Positions 1 through 6,021 of a stretch of 9,985 bases of DNA are shown here, piece after piece. Position numbers and translations under genes: made by a program. This DNA comes from Veillonella sp. (GTDB lineage Bacteria; Bacillota; Negativicutes; Veillonellales; Veillonellaceae), in the NCBI GenBank assembly GCA_019419725.1, contig DXZL01000049.1, positions 1-9,985 on the forward strand. The letters run 5' to 3'. The notes under the pieces were generated by a model. That model was not told the DNA's origin. It saw only the letters and a program-made list of their open reading frames with translations, and did no database searches. The stretch's first letter is position 1. Every line of letters begins with the position of its first letter.

Positions 1-52
1 ATTCTCAAAAAGTAGCTTAATTATATCTGTCCAAGAAAATGGGTGCAGATCA
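1..52 (+). mobile_element. Right end of an IS3-family (IS150-group) insertion sequence, partial
   Basis: Read on the minus strand from base 52 inward, the sequence starts TGATCTGCACCC and continues through ATTTTC to TTGGACA at base 28. From memory, IS150-group elements of the IS3 family end in inverted repeats of the form TGA-CTGCACCCC-AAAA-TT-GACA, with the TG at the outer edge, so the match in order and spacing is good. The element would extend left, out of the window. A reading frame entering from the left edge stops with TAA at 16-18 (last residues SQKVA), about where an IS3 transposase normally ends, but too little is present to identify it. The flanking base after the element is 53. The partner repeat and the target duplication cannot be seen. 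Confidence 0.5.
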
Positions 53-82
53 CATTGGTTAGTCCTTTTTTAGATGGATGCC

Positions 83-114
83 AAAGGGCTAGAGGAAATT
101 CCTCTAGCCCTTTT
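83..114. terminator. Bidirectional intrinsic terminator after the suf operon
   Basis: GGGCTAGAGG (86-95) pairs perfectly with CCTCTAGCCC (101-110) around an AAATT loop. Flanking AAA (83-85) and TTT (111-113) extend the stem and give a short T-run on either strand: TTTT reading rightward, TTT reading leftward. It begins 31 bp past the stop of the last suf-operon gene, so it most likely ends that transcript. It could also stop transcription leaving the insertion sequence at the left edge. Confidence 0.8.
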
Positions 115-140
115 AAAGTTGATATTTTATTTATAATAGA

Positions 141-824
141 TTATCTACGAACCATCATTTCTTCAAGGTCCAGAACATCAGCAATTTCATCAACATCATC
201 ACAAATGTATTCTGCATCAGCTTCTTTTAGTTCAGCTTCTGTACCATAACCATAGGTAACGCCGATAGAGATACAACCAAGTTCGTTAGCTGCCTCTACA
301 TCATACTTACGATCGCCTACCATAAAAGCCAAACGTCGACCGTTATCATCGGTCAATGGATTACCACAAAGGGTAAGAGCCTTTTCAAGAATCTCTTTCT
401 TATGCAATAAACCAGCCTCATAATTGGCACCTACAATGACATCAAAGTATGGTGTCAATTCAAAGTGGTCTAGAATATCTTTAGCATAATGTTCTGGTTT
501 TGCAGTTGCTACAGCTATAGTGTATTGTTCAGTTTTACATTTAGCTAATAGGTCTACAATATTCGGATATACTTTATTTTCAAATTTACCGATGGTACCA
601 TACCGTTCACGGAATTTAAAGTATGTTTCTTCCGCTTGCTCAAAGGTCATACCACAATGTTCTTGGAACGCATCTACCAATGGTGGTCCTAAGAATAATT
701 GTAGTGTTTCTTCATCAGGTACATCATAACCAAAATGTTCCAATGCAAATTTAATGCTTTTAAGAATACCTTCTTGAGAATCCGTTAAAGTTCCATCTAA
801 ATCAAATAATATCGTTTTCTTCAT
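141..824 (-). CDS. HAD-superfamily hydrolase (phosphoglycolate phosphatase / 5'-nucleotidase-like), last gene of the suf operon
   Basis: This 227-residue protein has all four HAD motifs. Motif I is DLDGT, with nucleophile D8 and acid/base D10. Motif II is VATAK, around T107. A lysine for motif III lies at K142 or K143, and motif IV is GDRKYD at 170-175. The helical cap after residue 15 and an LGPP element at 45-48 fit subfamily IA enzymes of the phosphoglycolate phosphatase or PA0065-type 5'-nucleotidase kind. The substrate cannot be told from sequence. Its ATG lies 1 bp after the sufU stop with only a weak AAAG as SD, so translation is probably coupled to sufU. Such enzymes are usually soluble, Mg-dependent and cytoplasmic. 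A role in house-cleaning of phosphometabolites is inference. Nothing in the protein links it directly to Fe-S assembly. Confidence 0.85.
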   Translation of the reverse strand: MKKTILFDLDGTLTDSQEGILKSIKFALEHFGYDVPDEETLQLFLGPPLVDAFQEHCGMTFEQAEETYFKFRERYGTIGKFENKVYPNIVDLLAKCKTEQYTIAVATAKPEHYAKDILDHFELTPYFDVIVGANYEAGLLHKKEILEKALTLCGNPLTDDNGRRLAFMVGDRKYDVEAANELGCISIGVTYGYGTEAELKEADAEYICDDVDEIADVLDLEEMMVRR

Positions 825-825
825 A

Positions 826-1251
826 TTATTTCTTTAAAGCCTCTTTCAATGTATGCCATGCAAGAACTGCACATTTAACACGTGCTGGCATGTTAGAAAT
901 ATTTTGTAATGCCATAGCATCTTCTAATTCTTCTAACTCATTTTCATCGGTAATCTCTTTTTTGATCATACCTAAGAAAATTTCTACCAAACGAAGAGCT
1001 TCCTCAACGGATTTGCCCTTGATGATATCAATCATCATAGATGCAGATGCTTGACTGATAGCACAACCAGAGCCTGTATAAGCAGCATCTTTAATAATGC
1101 CATCTTCCACATTGAGTTGCAATGTTAGGTCATCACCACAACTTGGGTTATGGCCATGCTCAGAATTTGTAAAATGAGCTAATTCATGTTTATTACGCTT
1201 ATCTTGGTTATGTTCCAAAATAAGTTCCGTATATAATTGATCCATTTCCAT
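826..1251 (-). CDS. sufU: SufU, zinc-dependent sulfurtransferase / scaffold-like partner of SufS
   Basis: SufU (141 residues here) accepts persulfide sulfur from the cysteine desulfurase SufS and passes it to the SufBCD scaffold. The family's zinc ligands are all visible: C38 and D40 in the SCGDD motif, C63 in the GSGCAIS motif, and C127 in RVKCAVLAW. The roughly 20-residue insertion between the second and third cysteines that separates SufU from IscU is present (about residues 80-112). The ATG at 1251 is chosen over a second ATG two codons later because AGGAG lies 11 nt before the first. That SD overlaps the sufS stop codon, leaving a gap of only 14 bp. The length is close to Bacillus SufU. 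The absence of IscU, IscA or SufE in this window fits a SUF-type pathway of Firmicutes. Confidence 0.95.
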   Translation of the reverse strand: MEMDQLYTELILEHNQDKRNKHELAHFTNSEHGHNPSCGDDLTLQLNVEDGIIKDAAYTGSGCAISQASASMMIDIIKGKSVEEALRLVEIFLGMIKKEITDENELEELEDAMALQNISNMPARVKCAVLAWHTLKEALKK

Positions 1252-1265
1252 TGATGGTAAATCTC

Positions 1266-2495
1266 CTAATCTTTAAAACCCATTACTGAACGAACTGTCT
1301 TTAATACTTCAAGGAAAGCATCTAAATCTTCCTTACGAGTATATAAATACATACTTAGACGAGTGGATGCAGATACGTTGTAGAATGCACCTAATGGTTG
1401 TGCACAGTGGTGACCAGAACGAACGCAAATACCTTTAGAATCTAAAATTGTAGCTACGTCATGAGGATGTACATCATCTACTGTGAATGCAATTACGCCA
1501 TGTTTTTCCTTAGGATTTTGGGATCCAATTACGTGAACGTGTGGCAATGCAACAATCTTAGGAAGAATATATGCTACTAGTTCCTCTTCATAGGCTTCAA
1601 TAGCATCCATGCCAAAGGATTCTAAATAATCAATAGCTGCATGTAAGGAAACGGCACCATCAGCATTTGGAGTACCAGCTTCGAACTTGTATGGAAGTTC
1701 ATTAAATGTAGCTGTTTGTTCTTTTACATATTCAATCATGTCCCCACCCAATAAGAATGGAGGCATAGCTTCTAATAATTCACGTTTACCATAGAGTACA
1801 CCAATACCTTGGGATGCACACATTTTATGGCCAGAGAATACGAAGAAATCGCAGTCTAATTCTTGAACGTCAATTTTTTTATGAGGTGTAGATTGAGCAC
1901 CATCTAGAACTACTATAGCACCTACGGAGTGTGCTTTTTCAGTTAATTCTTTAACAGGGAACTCCATACCAAGTACATTACTAACATGTGCGAAGGCAAC
2001 AATTTTAGTGGATTCATCAATTTTATCGATTTCTCCATCTTTTAAATGGCCATGTTCATCAAGGTACATATATTCTAAGGTTGCCCCTGTTTGTTCTGCT
2101 ACATATTGCCATGTTACAAGATTCGCATGATGTTCAGCAACAGTAATGACAATCTTGTCGCCTTTTTTCACATTATGAAGACCATAGCTGTGGGCAATCA
2201 AGTTCATAGATTCCGTACTATTACGTGTAAACACGACTTCTTCACGTTCGCGAGCATTGATAAATTCAACTACGCGATCCCGTGCATTTTCATAGTCTTC
2301 AGATGCTTCAATAGCCAAAATATGAGAACCACGATGTGGATTACCATTACGTTGTGTCATATGTTCCACAACACGGTCAATTACGGACTGTGGAATTTGT
2401 GCAGTAGCACCGCTATCTAAATAGATAACGCGGTGCCCATTATGCTCTTTATGTAATATAGGAAAGTCTTTGTATGCTTCTGCAATTGGTCTCAT
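1266..2495 (-). CDS. sufS: SufS, group II cysteine desulfurase
   Basis: SufS is a PLP-dependent class V aminotransferase-fold enzyme that converts L-cysteine to L-alanine, leaving a persulfide on an active-site cysteine. PLP-binding features appear in order: EHHAN (H122/H123), DGAQS (D198, Q201) and the Schiff-base lysine K224 in SGHKM. The persulfide-forming cysteine is C364 in RSGHHCAQP, a short group II loop rather than the long IscS/NifS loop. The length of 409 is normal for the family. The ATG has AGAGG 7 nt upstream, directly behind the sufD stop, with a 12-bp gap. SufU, encoded next, is the expected sulfur acceptor. The enzyme is cytoplasmic. I see no truncation or missing catalytic residue. 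Confidence 0.96.
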   Translation of the reverse strand: MRPIAEAYKDFPILHKEHNGHRVIYLDSGATAQIPQSVIDRVVEHMTQRNGNPHRGSHILAIEASEDYENARDRVVEFINAREREEVVFTRNSTESMNLIAHSYGLHNVKKGDKIVITVAEHHANLVTWQYVAEQTGATLEYMYLDEHGHLKDGEIDKIDESTKIVAFAHVSNVLGMEFPVKELTEKAHSVGAIVVLDGAQSTPHKKIDVQELDCDFFVFSGHKMCASQGIGVLYGKRELLEAMPPFLLGGDMIEYVKEQTATFNELPYKFEAGTPNADGAVSLHAAIDYLESFGMDAIEAYEEELVAYILPKIVALPHVHVIGSQNPKEKHGVIAFTVDDVHPHDVATILDSKGICVRSGHHCAQPLGAFYNVSASTRLSMYLYTRKEDLDAFLEVLKTVRSVMGFKD

Positions 2496-2507
2496 AAAAA
2501 CGCCTCT

Positions 2508-3554
2508 TTAAATTTTATTACGTACAGCTGCTAATGCTGCTTCTTCAATCGTTTCATCACCAATGCGATCAATAATAGGTCGAATCATAGATTCAACAAT
2601 AATATGTTTTGCTTCTACTTCACTAAAGCCACGGCTCATGATGTAGAACAATTTATTATGATCAATTTGGCCTGCACTTGCTGCATGGTTACCAACTACA
2701 TTATCTTCTTTACACAATAATAGTGGCAAGGAGATAGATTTTACAGTAGGGTCTAACAACAAGCAAGTATCTTCTTCCGCGCCTTCAGCTGCAGTTGCAC
2801 CATGAAGGAAATCAAGGGTACCACGGAAGGATTTTTTAGAATTACCGCTAAGAGCACCTAAGGTATGAATATCACTGTAGGACTTTTTGCCACCATGACT
2901 CATAACCATAGAAATATCAAATTTTTGCTCTTTATTACCAAGATAAGCAATATCATGAATCATTCGAGATTCTTGACCTACTAAATCGTGATAGTAATTC
3001 AAGATGTTTTCACTACCACCAATTTCAATATTGATGTATTCTACATCTGCTTTATCTTCTAATTTAGTGTATCGATGCTCGATATGTTGTACATGTTCAG
3101 GTAAAAGATTTACCTTTTTCACTACAACTTTACCGGCTTCTTTAACATCGTATTCGTTTAAATAGCTAACATTTGTCAATGCATCGCCAGAACCAGTTAC
3201 ATAGAATTGTACTTCTAATTCAGCACCTTCACCAACGATAAATTGGAAACGGTTCGCCACACGAGTATTAGCATCAATGCGGATACCTACTACTTCTTTT
3301 GCTTTAGCAGGTACATTGATGGCATAGCCTTCCGCTTTTTCCACTAATTCTAGAACAGCTTCTTTATTTGCACCTTCATAATTACCATCTAGTAATGCTG
3401 TACCAGTAGGTAATGGTGAAAGAATATTTTGATTCGCTTCTACAGCGATGGATTGTACCGCTGCATCTTCTCCAGCTAGAGAACTTACAGTATGATTAAC
3501 GCGTAACCATCTGAATGTCGGTCTAGGGAGTTCATTAAATAGTAATTCGCTCAT
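2508..3554 (-). CDS. sufD: SufD, scaffold subunit of the SufBCD complex
   Basis: This 348-residue protein is a SufB/SufD-family beta-helix protein, placed between sufB and sufS. SufD pairs with SufB, and both bind the SufC ATPase. The C-terminal core (about residues 180-320) carries the family hallmarks, including a GNHAAS motif with H290 followed by LFYIMSRGFSE. H290 appears to align with the E. coli SufD histidine (H360) implicated, with a SufB cysteine, in building the cluster. The catalytic cysteine motif of SufB is absent, which supports the SufD assignment. It is shorter than proteobacterial SufD (about 420 residues), mainly at the N-terminus. A strong SD (AAGGAGG) sits 5 nt before the ATG and overlaps the sufB stop codon, leaving a 9-bp gap. 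Confidence 0.93.
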   Translation of the reverse strand: MSELLFNELPRPTFRWLRVNHTVSSLAGEDAAVQSIAVEANQNILSPLPTGTALLDGNYEGANKEAVLELVEKAEGYAINVPAKAKEVVGIRIDANTRVANRFQFIVGEGAELEVQFYVTGSGDALTNVSYLNEYDVKEAGKVVVKKVNLLPEHVQHIEHRYTKLEDKADVEYINIEIGGSENILNYYHDLVGQESRMIHDIAYLGNKEQKFDISMVMSHGGKKSYSDIHTLGALSGNSKKSFRGTLDFLHGATAAEGAEEDTCLLLDPTVKSISLPLLLCKEDNVVGNHAASAGQIDHNKLFYIMSRGFSEVEAKHIIVESMIRPIIDRIGDETIEEAALAAVRNKI

Positions 3555-3563
3555 AATTCCTCC

Positions 3564-4973
3564 TTAACCGATAGAACCTTCTAATTCAAGATTGATTAGA
3601 TTGTTCATTTCTACTGCATATTCAAGTGGCAATTCTTTAGAGATTGGCTCTACGAAACCACGAACAAGCATAGCGCGAGCTTCTTCTTCGCTGATACCAC
3701 GAGTCATGAGGTAGAAAATTGCTTCATCGGAAATACGACCGATTTTTGCTTCATGACCTAAGTCTACATTATCGTTTTCTACGATAATTGCTGGGATTGT
3801 ATCAGATTGAGACTCAGCATCAAGCATCAAGGATTCACAAGAAACTGTTGCTTTAGAATGTTCAGCTTTAGGACCAATTTTCAAAAGGCCACGATAAATT
3901 GCAGCGCCACCGGATTTAGAGATGGATTTAGAGTTTACATTACTTGTTGTATATGGTGCATTATGTACCACTTTACAACCTGTATCAAGGAATTGGCCTT
4001 CACCAGCGAATGTTACACCTGTAAATTCAGCATGTGCACCTTCACCGTTAAGAATACTCATTGGATACAAGCAGGAAACTTTGGAACCAAAGGAACCAGA
4101 TACCCATTCGATTGTACCATTTTTACCTACTACACAACGTTTTGTGTTAAGGTTGTACATGTTCTTGGACCAGTTTTCAATTGTAGAGTAACGCAATGTA
4201 GCATTGTCTTTAACGAACAATTCAACAGCGCCGGCATGAAGGTTAGATACATCATACTTAGGAGCAGAGCAACCTTCGATAAAGTGCAATTTAGCACCTT
4301 CTTCTACAATGATCATAGTATGTTCAAACTGACCAGCACCTGGTGCATTCAAGCGGAAGTAAGATTGCAATGGAATCTCTACTTGTACGCCTGCTGGAAC
4401 GTATACGAAGGAACCACCAGACCAAACTGCACCATGAAGAGCAGCCCATTTATGGTCTGTAGGTGGAATCAAAGTCATCCAGTATTTTTTTACGATTTCT
4501 TCATGCTCATGTAATGCTGTTTCAATATCAGTATAGATAACACCTTGTTTAACAAGATCTTCTTGAATACTGTGGTAAACAACTTCAGAGTCATATTGCG
4601 CACCAACACCAGCAAGAGATGTTTTTTCCGCTTCTGGAATACCTAAGCGGTCAAAAGTGCTTTTAATTTCTTCTGGAACTTCGTCCCAGTTTTCTTTCAT
4701 ATCTACTTTAGGCTTAACATAAGTATGGATATTAGCCATATCTAAGCCAGAAATATTAGGAATCCAGTTTGGAATCCCCATACGATTGTAGATTTCTAAA
4801 GATTTCAAACGGAAGTCAAGCATCCATTCAGGTTCATTTTTATTAGACCAAATTTCACGGATAATATCTTCTGTCAAACCGGCATCAGAAATATAAGAAT
4901 ATTCAAAGTCATTCTTAATATCATAGACACCACGGTCCATATCCGCGACTTGGGTTTTCTTTCTTTCTTCCAT
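3564..4973 (-). CDS. sufB: SufB, Fe-S cluster assembly scaffold
   Basis: SufB (469 residues) is the main scaffold on which the SufBC2D complex builds a nascent Fe-S cluster. The N-terminal region has the family's PEWMLDFRLKSLE stretch (about 48-60). It continues through a right-handed beta-helix core and ends in the C-terminal SufC-binding part with YLMTRGISEEEA (421-432) and the terminal LELEGSIG. C379 in the VSCESLMLD segment corresponds by length offset to E. coli SufB C405, the cysteine thought to receive sulfur and hold the cluster. The ATG is preceded by AGGAGG, which overlaps the TAG stop of sufC, with an 8-bp gap and hence likely translational coupling. Length and motifs are normal for the Firmicute type. 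Confidence 0.96.
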   Translation of the reverse strand: MEERKKTQVADMDRGVYDIKNDFEYSYISDAGLTEDIIREIWSNKNEPEWMLDFRLKSLEIYNRMGIPNWIPNISGLDMANIHTYVKPKVDMKENWDEVPEEIKSTFDRLGIPEAEKTSLAGVGAQYDSEVVYHSIQEDLVKQGVIYTDIETALHEHEEIVKKYWMTLIPPTDHKWAALHGAVWSGGSFVYVPAGVQVEIPLQSYFRLNAPGAGQFEHTMIIVEEGAKLHFIEGCSAPKYDVSNLHAGAVELFVKDNATLRYSTIENWSKNMYNLNTKRCVVGKNGTIEWVSGSFGSKVSCLYPMSILNGEGAHAEFTGVTFAGEGQFLDTGCKVVHNAPYTTSNVNSKSISKSGGAAIYRGLLKIGPKAEHSKATVSCESLMLDAESQSDTIPAIIVENDNVDLGHEAKIGRISDEAIFYLMTRGISEEEARAMLVRGFVEPISKELPLEYAVEMNNLINLELEGSIG

Positions 4974-4981
4974 TGTGCCTC

Positions 4982-5725
4982 CTATGCTAATGCTTTGTAT
5001 GCGTCGTAACCTTTTTCTTCGATTTCACGTACAAGAGAAGCATCACCAGTTTTAACGATCTTACCGTTGATCAATACATGAACATAGTCAGGTTTTAATT
5101 TTTGCAAGATTTGGTTGTGGTGAGTGATGATCAATACAGCATTGTCTTCGTTGTGGAAACGTTGTACGCCTTCGGATACGATACGAACTGCGTCTACGTC
5201 AAGACCGGAGTCAGTTTCATCAAGAATAGCCAATTTAGGATTCAAAATGGACATTTGAAGAATTTCATTTTTCTTGCGTTCACCACCGGAGAAACCTTCG
5301 TTTACATAACGTTGTGCATAGGACAAATCAAAGGACAATTCATCCATTTTTTCTTTCAATTCTTTTTTGAAGGACAAAGCACGTACATTTTCACCAGTAA
5401 TTGTGGATTTAGCTGTACGAATGAAGTTTTCTACAGTGATACCAGGAATAGAAATAGGGTTTTGGAAGGACATGAAGATACCAGCTTTTGCACGATCGTT
5501 TACTGCATCTTCTGTAATATCTTTACCATCAAAAATAATGGAGCCACTGTCTACAGTATATGTAGAGTTACCCATGATAGCATTAGCAAGTGTAGACTTA
5601 CCTGCACCATTTGTGCCCATTACAACGTGAATTTCACCTTTATTAATTGTTAAGTTGATACCTTTCAAGATTTGTTTATCTTCAACGGATACCTTTAAAT
5701 CTTTTATCTGAAGTAATTCAGCCAA
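4982..5725 (-). CDS. sufC: SufC, ABC-type ATPase of the Fe-S assembly complex
   Basis: SufC is a soluble ABC ATPase that drives shape changes in SufB-SufD. It is not a transporter. Using the TTG start at 5725 (247 residues), the motifs are Walker A GTNGAGKS (37-44), Q-loop Q88, signature SGGE (146-149) followed by the SufC-typical RKKNEILQ, Walker B LAILDE (165-170) with SufC's DETDSGLD, and H-loop H202. An upstream in-frame GTG at 5734 would add three residues, but its G is the last base of the AAAGGAG SD, so it cannot be read from that site. The TTG lies 8 nt after the SD and gives the usual SufC beginning AELLQIKDL. It is the first gene of the suf operon, with a regulated-looking leader upstream. 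Confidence 0.96.
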   Translation of the reverse strand: MAELLQIKDLKVSVEDKQILKGINLTINKGEIHVVMGTNGAGKSTLANAIMGNSTYTVDSGSIIFDGKDITEDAVNDRAKAGIFMSFQNPISIPGITVENFIRTAKSTITGENVRALSFKKELKEKMDELSFDLSYAQRYVNEGFSGGERKKNEILQMSILNPKLAILDETDSGLDVDAVRIVSEGVQRFHNEDNAVLIITHHNQILQKLKPDYVHVLINGKIVKTGDASLVREIEEKGYDAYKALA

Positions 5726-5733
5726 AATATTCA

Positions 5734-5740
5734 CTCCTTT
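5734..5740 (-). promoter_or_regulatory. Shine-Dalgarno that fixes the sufC start at TTG 5725
   Basis: AAAGGAG on the minus strand ends at 5734, 8 nt before TTG. It overlaps the alternative GTG codon at 5734-5732, which rules that codon out as the start served by this site. Confidence 0.8.
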
Positions 5741-5747
5741 TTATTAT

Positions 5748-5770
5748 GTATCCTCAATATCGAGGCATAC
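5748..5770 (-). promoter_or_regulatory. Imperfect palindrome just upstream of sufC (possible operator or leader hairpin)
   Basis: CCTCAATATCGAGG (5752-5765) has 4-bp CCTC/GAGG arms around an almost symmetric ATAT centre. GTAT (5748-5751) and ATAC (5767-5770) add outer arms with one extra base on one side. It lies within the sufC 5' untranslated region, close to the SD, so as RNA it could be a small stem and as DNA a repressor site. No regulator is identified. Confidence 0.35.
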
Positions 5771-5806
5771 AATCGTTATATGTAAAACGTATATACTGAC
5801 ACATAT

Positions 5807-5839
5807 AAAAAGGCGGTACGCACTAACGTGAATACCGCC
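5807..5839 (-). terminator. Intrinsic terminator in the suf leader (candidate attenuator)
   Basis: On the minus strand GGCGGTA (5839-5833) pairs perfectly with TACCGCC (5818-5812). An inner CAC/GTG pair closes a GTTA loop, and TTTTT follows at once (5811-5807). This is a textbook intrinsic terminator. It lies about 40 nt after the predicted suf transcription start and 80 nt before sufC, so it should cut the operon transcript unless relieved. It could also serve as the distant terminator of the LysA-like gene that ends at 6022, for which no nearer terminator is visible. Confidence 0.85.
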
Positions 5840-5846
5840 GTAATTC
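5830..5846 (-). promoter_or_regulatory. Candidate antiterminator stem overlapping the suf leader terminator
   Basis: On the minus strand GAATTAC (5846-5840) can pair with GTATTC (5835-5830) around GGCG, six pairs with one bulged T. It uses the bases of the terminator's 5' arm, so the two structures exclude each other. The stem is short and weaker than the terminator, so a ligand, protein or ribosome would be needed to favour it. This is inference from pairing only. Confidence 0.3.
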
Positions 5847-5885
5847 TCGCCAACTTAGCAAGTATGTGCATAACAATCTACAATT

Positions 5886-5914
5886 ATTATACATTCTTAT
5901 CTAAATGATAGCAA
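5886..5914 (-). promoter_or_regulatory. Predicted sigma-A promoter of the suf operon leader
   Basis: A -35 of TTGCTA (5914-5909), a 17-bp spacer and a perfect -10 TATAAT (5891-5886) point toward sufC. Transcription would start near 5879, giving a leader of about 150 nt that contains the terminator at 5839-5807. It is the best promoter in the 296-bp gap between the LysA-like gene and sufC. Confidence 0.75.
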
Positions 5915-5982
5915 GATATTCCTACTAAAATATACAGGAATTAAAAGAATATCATATATTACATATATTGCTAGGCTTTTAA

Positions 5983-5997
5983 TAATATTCATTCTCA
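5983..5997 (-). promoter_or_regulatory. Weak Fur-box-like sequence upstream of the suf promoter
   Basis: The minus strand reads TGAGAATGAATATTA. It matches 11 of the 14 defined positions of the 15-base Fur consensus TGATAATNATTATCA. It lies about 70 bp upstream of the suf -35, farther than a simple repressor site, and the region is AT-rich, so chance is a real possibility. The rest of this part of the gap (5915-6021) shows only AT-rich sequence with a CATATATT direct repeat at 5953-5960 and 5962-5969. Confidence 0.25.
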
Positions 5998-6021
5998 TCC
6001 TATTCGATTCTCAATATTAAA

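Noticed and set aside
43..249. Plus-strand frame of 68 codons at the left edge
   Set aside because: It runs across the terminator and into the antisense of the HAD gene, has no SD, and encodes a serine-rich shadow-like product.
3807..4514. Long plus-strand frame opposite sufB (235 codons)
   Set aside because: It is an antisense shadow of a well-supported gene. The composition (many Cys, Phe, Tyr) is typical of reverse-frame artefacts and no promoter or SD is seen.
5776..5808. Inverted repeat TTATATGT / ACATATAA in the suf leader
   Set aside because: It is purely AT-rich with a 17-bp spacer in AT-rich DNA and overlaps the terminator tail. Chance is likely.
5776..5871. 31-codon open frame in the suf leader running through the terminator (begins MHILAK), a possible leader peptide
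   Set aside because: It has no SD, begins only about 8 nt after the predicted transcription start, and has no run of cysteine or other regulatory codons, so it is as likely to be chance.
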